Shown here piece by piece: positions 52,000 to 60,308 of a DNA stretch of 64,000 nucleotides. The notes beneath the pieces are model-generated. The model searched no databases and was not told the DNA's origin. It was given only the letters and a program-made list of their open reading frames with translations. Numbering within the stretch: position 1 is the first letter of the stretch; each line of letters starts with the position of its first letter. The position numbers and the translations under genes are program-made. The stretch comes from Pseudomonas congelans (lineage in GTDB: Bacteria; Pseudomonadota; Gammaproteobacteria; Pseudomonadales; Pseudomonadaceae), in the NCBI RefSeq assembly GCF_900103225.1, contig NZ_FNJH01000007.1:83184-147183 (forward strand), given 5' to 3'.

Positions 52000-52336
52000 T
52001 TTCGCTGCACCTCCCGCCGTGCCATCAGCGCACGGCGTTGTCCCCCCCCTGAATTTCTCCGCATCATTGTCCTTTATCACGCCTGCACCTGATTCCGCCC
52101 TCCACTAGACTTTTGCTTACGCTTCTCTCGCCCCTCGTACGACGTGCGTCTGCGTGGTTTATGCATGGGCCGTGGACGAATGGTGCGTGCTTCGCTATTG
52201 ACAAGGTTTGGGCGTAAACGTATGTTTCAAACACCTGTTTGACCGCGAGGCATACGAGATTGTCTGGCGCTTGAGGGTATCTCCCCAGCGACCGCCCGGT
52301 CATTCGTTCCAGGATTCATCAGCAGAGGTTATCGCT
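52000..52336. other. Promoter region of the first acyl-CoA dehydrogenase
   Basis: 337 bases without a gene. It holds the PsrA-type palindrome at 52228-52241 and C-rich sequence near its start. No hairpin with a T-tract follows the small rod-like gene. Confidence 0.6.
52228..52241. promoter_or_regulatory. PsrA-type operator
   Basis: CAAAC-ACCT-GTTTG fits the PsrA consensus (G/C)AAAC-N2-4-GTTT(G/C) exactly. It lies about 95 bases upstream of an acyl-CoA dehydrogenase start. PsrA is a fatty-acid-responsive TetR-type repressor of beta-oxidation genes in Pseudomonas and is not encoded in this window. Confidence 0.65.
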
Positions 52337-54142
52337 ATGCCTGACTACAAGGCCCCCTTGCGTGATATTCGTTTTGTTCGTGATGAACTGCTCGGCTATG
52401 AAGCGCACTATCAGAGTCTGCCAGCCTGTCATGACGCCACTCCGGACATGGTCGATGCCATTCTGGAAGAGGGCGCCAAGTTCTGTGAGCAGGTGCTGGC
52501 ACCGCTGAACCGTGTGGGCGATACCGAGGGCTGCACCTGGAGCGAGTCCGGCGTGAAGACTCCGACCGGCTTCAAACAGGCTTATAAGCAGTTCGTCGAA
52601 GGTGGCTGGCCGAGTCTGGCGCATGACGTTGCGCATGGCGGTCAGGGCCTGCCCGAGTCGCTGGGCCTGGCGGTCAGCGAAATGGTTGGCGAGGCGAACT
52701 GGTCGTGGGGCATGTACCCGGGCCTGTCGCATGGCGCAATGAATACGATCTCCGAGCACGGTACGCCCGAGCAGCAGGACGCGTATCTGACCAAGCTGGT
52801 GTCCGGCGAATGGACCGGCACCATGTGCCTGACCGAGTCGCATTGCGGCACCGACCTGGGCATGCTGCGCACCAGGGCAGAGCCTCAGGCTGACGGGACC
52901 TACAAGGTCACCGGCACCAAGATCTTCATTTCCGCCGGCGAACACGACATGGCCGATAACATCGTCCACATCGTGCTGGCCCGCCTGCCCGACGCACCGG
53001 CTGGCACCAAAGGCATTTCGCTGTTCATCGTGCCCAAGTTCCTTTCGGCTGCCGATGGCAGCATCGGAGAGCGCAACGCAGTGAACTGTGGCTCCATCGA
53101 GCACAAGATGGGTATCCACGGCAACGCCACCTGTGTGATGAACTTCGACGGCGCTACCGGCTACCTGATCGGCCCGGCGAACAAGGGCCTGAACTGCATG
53201 TTCACGTTCATGAACACCGCGCGCCTGGGCACTGCACTGCAAGGTCTGGCGCACGCCGAAGTCGCCTTCCAGGGTGGTCTGCAATACGCCCGTGATCGTC
53301 TGCAAATGCGTTCGCTGACCGGTCCCAAGGCGCCGGAAAAAGCTGCAGACCCGATCATCGTTCACCCTGATGTGCGTCGCATGCTGCTGACCATGAAGGC
53401 ATTCGCCGAAGGCACGCGTGCCATGGTGTACTTCACGGCCAAACAGGTCGATATCGTCAAGTACAGCGAAGACCCGGAACAAAAGAAAGCCGCTGACGCA
53501 TTGCTGGCGTTCATGACCCCGATCGCCAAGGCGTTCATGACGGAAGTGGGCTTCGAAGCTGCCAACCACGGCGTGCAGATTTACGGCGGCCACGGCTTCA
53601 TTGCCGAGTGGGGCATGGAGCAGAACGTTCGCGACAGCCGGATTTCGATGCTGTACGAAGGCACCACCGGCATCCAGGCGCTCGACCTGTTGGGCCGCAA
53701 AGTGCTGATGACCCAGGGCGAAGCGCTCAAGGGCTTCACCAAGATCGTTCACAAGTTCTGCCAGAGCAATGAAGGCAACGAAGCCGTGCAGGAATTTGTA
53801 ACGCCACTGGCTGCGCTGAACAAGGAGTGGGGCGACCTGACCCTGAAAGTAGGCATGGCGGCGATGAAGGATCGCGAAGAAGTGGGTGCTGCATCGGTGG
53901 ACTACGTCATGTTCTCCGGCTATGCCTGCCTGGCGTACTTCTGGGCCGACATGGCGCGTTTGGCGGCCGAGAAGCTGGCGGCCGGTGCTTCGGACGAGGC
54001 GTTCTATCGCGCCAAGATCCAGACCGCGCGCTTCTACTTCCAGCGCATCCTGCCGCGCACCCGCACCCACGTGGCGGCCATTCTGTCGGGCGCTGCCAAC
54101 CTGATGGACATGAAAGAAGAAGACTTCGGCCTGGCTTACTAA
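52337..54142 (+). CDS. Acyl-CoA dehydrogenase (FadE-like, 1)
   Basis: A flavoenzyme for the first step of fatty-acid beta-oxidation, 601 residues, longer than classical ACADs because of an added C-terminal domain. Features are the N-terminal MPDYKAPLRDIRFV signature of this subgroup, CLTESHCGTDLG (FAD/substrate region), IFISAGEHDM, and the catalytic Glu in SMLYEGTTGIQALDL (about residue 440). GAGG precedes the ATG at 52337; the frame is open upstream. The neighbour at 56083 is a close paralogue. Chain-length preference cannot be read. Confidence 0.94.
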   Translation: MPDYKAPLRDIRFVRDELLGYEAHYQSLPACHDATPDMVDAILEEGAKFCEQVLAPLNRVGDTEGCTWSESGVKTPTGFKQAYKQFVEGGWPSLAHDVAHGGQGLPESLGLAVSEMVGEANWSWGMYPGLSHGAMNTISEHGTPEQQDAYLTKLVSGEWTGTMCLTESHCGTDLGMLRTRAEPQADGTYKVTGTKIFISAGEHDMADNIVHIVLARLPDAPAGTKGISLFIVPKFLSAADGSIGERNAVNCGSIEHKMGIHGNATCVMNFDGATGYLIGPANKGLNCMFTFMNTARLGTALQGLAHAEVAFQGGLQYARDRLQMRSLTGPKAPEKAADPIIVHPDVRRMLLTMKAFAEGTRAMVYFTAKQVDIVKYSEDPEQKKAADALLAFMTPIAKAFMTEVGFEAANHGVQIYGGHGFIAEWGMEQNVRDSRISMLYEGTTGIQALDLLGRKVLMTQGEALKGFTKIVHKFCQSNEGNEAVQEFVTPLAALNKEWGDLTLKVGMAAMKDREEVGAASVDYVMFSGYACLAYFWADMARLAAEKLAAGASDEAFYRAKIQTARFYFQRILPRTRTHVAAILSGAANLMDMKEEDFGLAY

Positions 54143-54160
54143 GCCTCGCTGCCGTCATGA

Positions 54161-54193
54161 AAGCCGCCTGATCGCTGATCAGGCGGTTTTTTT
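54161..54193 (+). terminator. Intrinsic terminator after acyl-CoA dehydrogenase 1
   Basis: CCGCCTGATC, loop GCT, GATCAGGCGG, then seven T, starting 19 bases after the stop codon. A textbook rho-independent terminator. Confidence 0.92.
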
Positions 54194-54614
54194 ATGGCTT
54201 CGTTTTAGCGCATTGCTGTACTCGAACCCCTGACCAGACCTGAAAAGGAACCCCGGCCCCGTGCATAGCCACGAGAAGTGTTCTCCAGAACACCTCTCGT
54301 TCCTCACGCTCCGCGTCAGGACTCAGCCGTCACTAACGTCGCACTCTGCGTCGTCAGTGCCATCTCGATAAAAAAGCGCTTTTTATGTGCAGTGATGACA
54401 GGCAAAGCATGACGTTGCGCTGCAGCACGACGTGGAGCGTCACCCAATGCGTGCCGGCGCGGCGCATGAGCAATCACGCAATAAACATTTCCCGCCTCCT
54501 GCCGTTACAGAAAGTAGCGTGTTTATTGATCCTGCCGATGCATTGTTCGCTGGCGGAGGGCACAATGCCATCAGGTCAGCCAGTCTTTCAGATGCCGGGT
54601 AGGAGATAACCCTT
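54194..54614. other. Gap with degenerate REP-like sequence before the GGDEF gene
   Basis: 421 bases without a credible gene. Between 54270 and 54475 there are eroded copies of the REP-like modules (CTCGTTCCTCACGCTCCGCGTC, CGCACTCTGCGTCG, GACGTGGAGCGTC, in pieces). A small AT-rich palindrome AAAAAGCGCTTTTT is at about 54371-54384. The last 100 bases should contain the promoter of the diguanylate cyclase gene. Confidence 0.55.
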
Positions 54615-55913
54615 TTGTTGCGTCCATCAGCTGCACGATTGAGTCATTTTCTGCCGTCACTGGGCTTGCTGGTGGCGGGGCTCGCGGCTGCATATGTAAA
54701 AGACCTGAACGTCTTCTTCACTTCGCTGTTCAACGTGCTTCCGACCCTGGTTCTGCTGCTGGGCGGTGCGTACTGCTGTGTTTACCGACGTCAGCGCGAG
54801 CTGTTTCTGATGCTCACGGTGTATATCGCCTACTACCTGCTCGATACTCAGACCGATTACTACCGTGACAACGGCAAGGTTCGTGAGGATGCGGCGGTGA
54901 TCTTTCATCTGGTCTGTCTGCTGCTGCCGGTGCTGTTCGGGTTATATGCGGCATGGGAAGAGCGGACGCACCTGTTCCAGGACATGGTCGCGCGGCTTGC
55001 GGTGCTGGTGGCTTTGGGCGGCGTAGCGGTGGGGCTTGAGCAAAGTTATCCGGTCGAGCTGCAAATCTGGCTGGCCGACATCCGCTGGCCTGCCCTGCAT
55101 GGCGCATGGATGAGTCTGATTCAGTTGTCGTACGCGATGTTTCTGGTGTCATTCGGGGTGCTGATCTGGCAATACCTGGAAAAGCCGCGACCGCTGCATG
55201 CGGCACAGATTGTCGGCCTGCTGGGTTTGTTCTGGGCATTGCCCAAGACTTTCATCCTGCCGTTCACGCTGAACATACTCTGCAGCCAGGTGATGCTGAT
55301 GATTGCCGCTGCGGTCGCTCACGAGGCTTATCAGATGGCCTTCCGCGACGAGCTCACCGGGTTGCCTGGGCGTCGGGCGCTCAATGAGCGCATGCAGCGT
55401 CTGGGTCGCAATTATGTGCTGGCGATGAGCGACGTGGATCACTTCAAGAAATTCAACGACACCCATGGTCACGATGTGGGGGATCAGGTGCTGCGTCTGG
55501 TGGCCAGCAAGCTGTCGAAAATCACCAATGGTGGCGGCAAGGCTTATCGCTATGGTGGTGAGGAGTTCGCCATCGTGTTCGCTGCCAAGAGCATCGATGA
55601 GTGCATGCCGCACCTGGAAGCCATCCGCGAGACCATCGCCAATTACGAGATTCAGCTGCGCAACAAGGACAATCGTCCTCAGGACGATCAGCAAGGCCGG
55701 CAGCGTCGCAGCGGCGCGCAGGCTGGCAGCGTGTCGGTGACGGTGAGTATCGGCGTTGCCGAACGCCAGCCGGAGCATCGGACGCCCGAGGAAGTGCTCA
55801 AGAGCGCCGACCAGGCGCTGTATGCAGCCAAAGGCGCCGGGCGCAATTGTGTGGTGGCGTACGGGCAGTTGAACCGACGCGGCGCTGTCCGCACAACTGA
55901 AGCGGCAACCTGA
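54615..55913 (+). CDS. Membrane-bound diguanylate cyclase
   Basis: 432 residues. About seven hydrophobic segments fill residues 10-237. The GGDEF domain follows, with the active motif GGEEF at 314-318, the substrate and metal site in SDVDHFKKFND, and RDELTGLPGRRAL at its start. The RxxD inhibitory site expected five residues before GGEEF is absent, so product feedback is probably lacking. It should make cyclic-di-GMP at the inner membrane in response to an unknown signal. The start is a TTG (54615, or the next codon) with AGGAG 9-12 bases upstream. It lies between two acyl-CoA dehydrogenase genes but has its own promoter region. Confidence 0.9.
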   Translation: MLRPSAARLSHFLPSLGLLVAGLAAAYVKDLNVFFTSLFNVLPTLVLLLGGAYCCVYRRQRELFLMLTVYIAYYLLDTQTDYYRDNGKVREDAAVIFHLVCLLLPVLFGLYAAWEERTHLFQDMVARLAVLVALGGVAVGLEQSYPVELQIWLADIRWPALHGAWMSLIQLSYAMFLVSFGVLIWQYLEKPRPLHAAQIVGLLGLFWALPKTFILPFTLNILCSQVMLMIAAAVAHEAYQMAFRDELTGLPGRRALNERMQRLGRNYVLAMSDVDHFKKFNDTHGHDVGDQVLRLVASKLSKITNGGGKAYRYGGEEFAIVFAAKSIDECMPHLEAIRETIANYEIQLRNKDNRPQDDQQGRQRRSGAQAGSVSVTVSIGVAERQPEHRTPEEVLKSADQALYAAKGAGRNCVVAYGQLNRRGAVRTTEAAT

Positions 55914-55942
55914 GTAAACCCTGATACTTCCCATGACCTGTT

Positions 55943-55958
55943 ATGACTATTCAGTCAT
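55943..55958. promoter_or_regulatory. Small inverted repeat before acyl-CoA dehydrogenase 2
   Basis: ATGACT-ATTC-AGTCAT, a perfect 6-bp repeat with a 4-base centre, in the 169-base gap before the second dehydrogenase gene. It could be an operator, but no regulator family is indicated and no PsrA-type site was found in this gap. Confidence 0.3.
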
Positions 55959-56082
55959 GACACGACCCTATGTCTCTGAAATGTTGTTCGGTTAGACTCG
56001 TGAAACTCGACTGCTGATCTGCGTCGCTGGATGCATCGATCGGCTTCCCAAAGCATTTCGATCCGTGTTCACGAGGTTTGCC

Positions 56083-57861
56083 ATGGCTGACTATAAAGCG
56101 CCACTGCGCGATATGCGCTTCGTCCTCAATGAAGTCTTCGAGGTTTCAAAGCTCTGGGCTCAACTGCCCGAGCTGGCCGAAACAGTCGATGCTGAAACGG
56201 TCGAGGCCATTCTCGAGGAAGCCGGTAAAGTCACCAGCAAGACCATTGCGCCACTGAGCCGCAACGGTGACGAGGAGGGCTGCCACTGGAAGGACACCGT
56301 CGTCACCACGCCTGCAGGTTTCCCCGAGGCCTACAGGATCTACGCCGAAGGTGGCTGGGTCGGTGTAGGCGGTAATCCCGAGTTTGGCGGCATGGGCATG
56401 CCCAAGGTGGTTTCGGCTCAGGTCGAAGAGATGCTCAACTCTGCCAGCCTGGCGTTCGGTCTGTACGCGATGCTCACCTCCGGCGCCTGTGTATCGATAG
56501 ACACCCACGCCAGCGAAGAGCTCAAGACCAAATTTCTGCCCAATATGTATTCAGGCGTCTGGGCCGGGTCGATGTGCCTGACCGAAGCCCATGCCGGTAC
56601 TGATCTGGGCATCATTCGCACCCGCGCCGAACCACAGGCGGACGGTGCCTACCAGATCACCGGCAGCAAGATTTTCATTACCGGTGGCGAACACGACCTG
56701 ACCGAAAACATCATTCATCTGGTGCTGGCCAAGTTGCCGGATGCACCGCCCGGTCCGAGAGGCATATCGCTGTTTTTGGTACCCAAGTTCATGGTCGGTG
56801 ACGACGGCAGCATCGGCGAGCGCAACACGGTCAGTTGTGGTTCGATCGAGCACAAGATGGGCATCCAGGCGTCTGCGACGTGCGTGATGAACTTCGACGC
56901 CGCCACCGGTTACCTGATCGGCGAGCCGAATAAGGGCCTGGCGGCAATGTTCACGATGATGAACTACGAGCGCCTAGGCGTCGGCATCCAGGGGCTGGCG
57001 TCCGGGGTGCGTTCTTATCAGAGCGCCGTTGAATATGCGCTGGACCGTCTGCAGAGCCGTGCCCCGACCGGTGCGCAGAACAAGGACAAGGCCGCTGACC
57101 CGATCATCGTCCACCCCGACGTGCGTCGCATGCTGTTGACCATGAAAGCCTTCAACGAAGGCGGTCGGGCGTTTTCCAGCTACGTTGCCCTGCAACTGGA
57201 TATCGCCAAGTTCAGCGAAGACGATACCGCGCGCAAGCGTGCCGATGATCTGGTAGCGCTGCTGACACCGGTTGCCAAGGCGTTCCTGAGTGATATCGGT
57301 CTGGAAACCACTGTTCATGGTCAGCAGGTATTCGGCGGCCACGGTTACATCCGCGAGTGGGGCCAGGAACAACTGGTGCGTGACGTGCGTATCACGCAGA
57401 TCTACGAAGGCACCAACGGCATTCAGGCGCTGGACCTGGTCGGGCGCAAGATCGTCGGTTCAAATGGCGCGTTCTATCAGTTGTTTTCCGACGAAGTCCG
57501 CCAGTTCATCAACGGCTCGGACAACGCGCTCGGCGAGTTCACTCAGCCGCTGAGCAAAGCCTTGAACATGCTGGATGAGCTCACCGGCTGGGTGCTGGAT
57601 CGCTCGCGTAACAACCCCAATGAAATCGGCGCAGCTTCTGTGGAGTATCTGCATCTGTTCGGTTACACGGCGTATGCCTACATGTGGGGCATGATGGCCA
57701 AGGCAGCACTGGGTAAAGAGCAGCAGGAGGAGTTCTACGCAAGCAAACTGGGTACCGCACGCTTCTATTTCGCACGTCTGCTGCCGCGTATTCACTCGCT
57801 GGATGCCTCGGTGCGCGCGGGCTGCGAGTCGCTGTACCTGTTGAAGGCGTCACAATTCTGA
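56083..57861 (+). CDS. Acyl-CoA dehydrogenase (FadE-like, 2)
   Basis: 592 residues, a close paralogue of the protein at 52337 (shared MADYKAPLRDMRFV-type N-terminus, CLTEAHAGTDLG, IFITGGEHDLTENI, and catalytic Glu in QIYEGTNGIQALDL). The start at 56083 has GAGG upstream. Having two tandem paralogues suggests different acyl chain lengths or growth conditions. The gene ends just before the GacA box of the small RNA gene. Confidence 0.94.
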   Translation: MADYKAPLRDMRFVLNEVFEVSKLWAQLPELAETVDAETVEAILEEAGKVTSKTIAPLSRNGDEEGCHWKDTVVTTPAGFPEAYRIYAEGGWVGVGGNPEFGGMGMPKVVSAQVEEMLNSASLAFGLYAMLTSGACVSIDTHASEELKTKFLPNMYSGVWAGSMCLTEAHAGTDLGIIRTRAEPQADGAYQITGSKIFITGGEHDLTENIIHLVLAKLPDAPPGPRGISLFLVPKFMVGDDGSIGERNTVSCGSIEHKMGIQASATCVMNFDAATGYLIGEPNKGLAAMFTMMNYERLGVGIQGLASGVRSYQSAVEYALDRLQSRAPTGAQNKDKAADPIIVHPDVRRMLLTMKAFNEGGRAFSSYVALQLDIAKFSEDDTARKRADDLVALLTPVAKAFLSDIGLETTVHGQQVFGGHGYIREWGQEQLVRDVRITQIYEGTNGIQALDLVGRKIVGSNGAFYQLFSDEVRQFINGSDNALGEFTQPLSKALNMLDELTGWVLDRSRNNPNEIGAASVEYLHLFGYTAYAYMWGMMAKAALGKEQQEEFYASKLGTARFYFARLLPRIHSLDASVRAGCESLYLLKASQF

Positions 57862-57874
57862 CCTGGAAAAGTCT

Positions 57875-57892
57875 TGTAAGCATTTGCTTACA
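57875..57892 (+). promoter_or_regulatory. GacA upstream activating box
   Basis: TGTAAG-CATTTG-CTTACA matches the GacA box TGTAAGN6CTTACA perfectly. It lies about 57 bases upstream of the predicted start of the small RNA, the usual distance for Gac-controlled rsm genes. Confidence 0.88.
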
Positions 57893-57948
57893 CTACGTGA
57901 CGCCAATTGGCCTCTTCCCAAGAAAGGGATCCAAAGTTAATCTTTGTT

Positions 57949-58077
57949 CATGGACGTAGCGCAGGAAGCGCAACAAGACATAACAGGGACACGTAGGGAA
58001 GCCTGCCAGGATGGCGGGGTGAAAGGGAAATCAGGGAAACAGTCTGGAAAGCCCCGCTTCGGCGGGGTTTTCTTTGT
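57949..58077 (+). ncRNA. rsmY: RsmY-like regulatory RNA
   Basis: A small RNA of about 125 nt that would sequester RsmA/CsrA proteins. It contains eight GGA triplets, several in hairpin loops or unpaired linkers: ATGGACG, GCGCAGGAAGCGC (a loop GGA), CAGGGACA, AGGGAAG, GCCAGGATGGC (a loop GGA), AAGGGAAA, CAGGGAAA and TGGAAA. It ends in a terminator (CCCCGC-TTCG-GCGGGG, then TTTTCTTT at 58052-58077). A TAATCT-like -10 lies near 57937 and the GacA box further up. RsmY is the best match by eye to the known 5' part; RsmX-type paralogues are the alternative. Ends are approximate. Confidence 0.85.
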
Positions 58078-58264
58078 TTGCGTTTTGACGATTCTGTTTC
58101 CTTTCCGCTCGCAGCACACGCTGCTGTGCCCGCATTGCAACGCTTGTCCTGAGCCCCTCCCGCTAAAGAATACTGGCGCGCTGCCAGAGCCGGTTGAACC
58201 CTCACCTCCGGCCAGGGTCGATTAGCTGTATGGCCAATCAGAGCCAATCAATCAGGAGCTTTCC

Positions 58265-58426
58265 ATGGACATCATTCGTATCATTTTCGCCATTCTGCTG
58301 CCTCCGGTAGGCGTGTTCATGCAAGTAGGCTTTGCTGGTGCTTTTTGGCTGAATATCCTGCTGACCCTGCTGGGTTACATTCCGGGCATCATCCACGCGA
58401 TCTACATCATCGTTTCGCGTAAGTAA
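58265..58426 (+). CDS. Pmp3/YqaE family membrane peptide
   Basis: A 53-residue, almost wholly hydrophobic protein with two membrane helices (IIRIIFAILLPPVGVFMQVG and FWLNILLTLLGYIPGIIHAI). It carries the family PPVGVF and LGYIPGIIHAIYII phrases. Homologues in yeast and plants affect membrane potential and salt tolerance; the bacterial role is unclear. AGGAG lies just before the ATG. It is easily missed because of its size. Confidence 0.9.
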   Translation: MDIIRIIFAILLPPVGVFMQVGFAGAFWLNILLTLLGYIPGIIHAIYIIVSRK

Positions 58427-58443
58427 CACCTCGTTGCACTTGC

Positions 58444-58471
58444 TGATCGTTCCCTGATGCGGGAACGATCA
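58444..58471. terminator. Hairpin between convergent pmp3-like and S9 peptidase genes
   Basis: TGATCGTTCCC and GGGAACGATCA form a perfect 11-bp stem with a 6-base loop between two converging 3' ends. No T-tract is present, so it is a possible bidirectional terminator. Confidence 0.5.
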
Positions 58472-58481
58472 CACGGCCTGA

Positions 58482-60308
58482 TCAGGCATCCAGCACATCC
58501 CGATAGAAACGCCATTCCTTCTCCAGCGCATCTGCCAGGTTGTTTGCCTTGCGGAACCCATGATGCTCGTCCGCATAGAAGTGCGCTTCGGTCTTGATAC
58601 CGTTCTCCTGCAAGGCCTTGAGCATGGAGCGGGTCTGTTGCGGAACCACCACGGCATCCAGTTCGCCCTGAAAGAAAATGACCGGCACGTTGATGCTGTC
58701 TGCATGCAACAAGGGTGTGCGAGCCTGATAGCGCTCGATGTCCTTGTCGGGGTCACCGATCAGCCAGTCCAGATAATCACCTTCGAATTTATGCGTCGCC
58801 CTGGCCAGTGCCACCGGGTCGCTGACGCCGTAAAGACTGGCACCTGCGCGGAATACGTCGTGGAAGGCCAAGGCGCAGAGCGTGGTGTACCCACCCGCAC
58901 TGCCGCCACGGATAAAGGCCTGTCGTTCGTCAATCAAGCCGCGCTCGGCCAGATGTTTCACGACTGCACAAGCGTCTTCGACGTCCGCCACGCCCCAGGC
59001 CAGGTGCAGGCCTTGCCGGTACACGCGACCGTAGCCGCTGCTGCCACGATAATTGAGGTCTGCCACGGCGAAGCCGCGGTGTGTCCAGTACTGAATGCGC
59101 GGGTCCAGCACCGGGTAGCAGGCAGAGGTCGGGCCGCCATGGATGAACACCACCAGCGGCGGTTTTTCCGCGCCGGTCATGGCCGGATAGAAGTAGCCAT
59201 GGGCCTCGGCCCCGCCACTGGGGTAACGCAGCGTTTGAGGGCAGCTGATCTGGTCGGCCGGCAATGGCGACCCGCCTCCGGCAAGCACCTGAACACTGGC
59301 GTCGAGGCGAGAAATGGCCAGTACCGCCGAGGTGCTTATGGCTGAGGCCGCAATGCAATAGACGAACTCTTCGTCAATGGCGAGGCTACGAAAGCGGCTG
59401 TAACCTGCGCTGAAATCCTCGACACGGCCGTCAGCCTGACTAAGCCCCAGAACACTTGAACCGTCTTCGAACCAGCTCGCCAGATAACCATCGTTGATCG
59501 GCAGCCAGGTGCAGCTGCCCATTTGCCACGGCGCGGAAGCATGATCCGCCGCGCGGGCGGGAAGCGGCGCAAACCCGGAAGGCGATTCGCCCCACGGCTG
59601 CCAGAAGCCCGCGCGATCAGTCAGGCAGTACAAGCGGCCATGGGCGTCAAAGCGTGGTTGTTGCAGTGACTCTTGCGCACCCTCGCCTGCGATGCACTGT
59701 GCAGCAGCCCAGCTGCCGTCGTCCTGCTTCGTTGCACACATCAAGCGGGTGCAGGTCCACGGCTGATGCGGACGTTGCCATTCGATCCAGGCCAGGCGTC
59801 TGCCGTCGGCACTGACAATCGGCGATGAGTAGAAATCAGCGCCTTCGGCCAGCGACTGGCGCTGTCCGTCGGCCAGATCGATAGCGACCAGTCGATGCGT
59901 ATTGCGCTCCTCTTCAACGGCCAGAATCCGGCCACCGCTGAAAAACACGCCACCGTAGCGCTTGTCGCCCGCGGTCAGCGCCACCGGTTCGCTGGCGTCC
60001 AGCGCCTGTCGATACAGTTGCTGGTCGCGCTCGTTGACGAACACTACGGCGTCATCGGCGAGGCAGAACGAACCGCCGCCGTATTCATACACCCGACTGC
60101 GCACGCTGAAGCCTTGTGGCGTCAGGCAGCGCTTGCTGTTGGCGTACCAGTGCCAGATGCGGCTGGCGCCGTCTTCGGGACGGTATTCGTTCCAGAACAG
60201 GCCCGCCGAGCTGACATCCAGTTCGGCGAAGTCGACGCCTGCAGCGACCGCTTGTGCGGCGCTCAGGCGTTCAGGAGGATTTTGCGATGAGTCGTGAGTT
60301 TCGGTCAT
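58482..60308 (-). CDS. S9 family peptidase linked to pqq genes
   Basis: A prolyl-oligopeptidase/acylaminoacyl-peptidase family serine peptidase, 608 residues. The N-terminal two thirds are a beta-propeller. The C-terminal hydrolase domain has the nucleophile in GGSAGGYTT, the acid in QGELDAVV and the His in DEHHGF. The start at 60308 lies 38 bases inside the end of pqqE, in another phase. As the last gene of the pqq operon it may process the PqqA peptide or the free cofactor precursor, sometimes called PqqM. No signal peptide is seen, so it is cytoplasmic. Confidence 0.88.
   Translation of the reverse strand: MTETHDSSQNPPERLSAAQAVAAGVDFAELDVSSAGLFWNEYRPEDGASRIWHWYANSKRCLTPQGFSVRSRVYEYGGGSFCLADDAVVFVNERDQQLYRQALDASEPVALTAGDKRYGGVFFSGGRILAVEEERNTHRLVAIDLADGQRQSLAEGADFYSSPIVSADGRRLAWIEWQRPHQPWTCTRLMCATKQDDGSWAAAQCIAGEGAQESLQQPRFDAHGRLYCLTDRAGFWQPWGESPSGFAPLPARAADHASAPWQMGSCTWLPINDGYLASWFEDGSSVLGLSQADGRVEDFSAGYSRFRSLAIDEEFVYCIAASAISTSAVLAISRLDASVQVLAGGGSPLPADQISCPQTLRYPSGGAEAHGYFYPAMTGAEKPPLVVFIHGGPTSACYPVLDPRIQYWTHRGFAVADLNYRGSSGYGRVYRQGLHLAWGVADVEDACAVVKHLAERGLIDERQAFIRGGSAGGYTTLCALAFHDVFRAGASLYGVSDPVALARATHKFEGDYLDWLIGDPDKDIERYQARTPLLHADSINVPVIFFQGELDAVVVPQQTRSMLKALQENGIKTEAHFYADEHHGFRKANNLADALEKEWRFYRDVLDA

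Noticed and set aside
52319..54070. A 583-codon open frame opposite the first acyl-CoA dehydrogenase.
   Set aside because: Shadow frame; the plus strand carries all dehydrogenase motifs.
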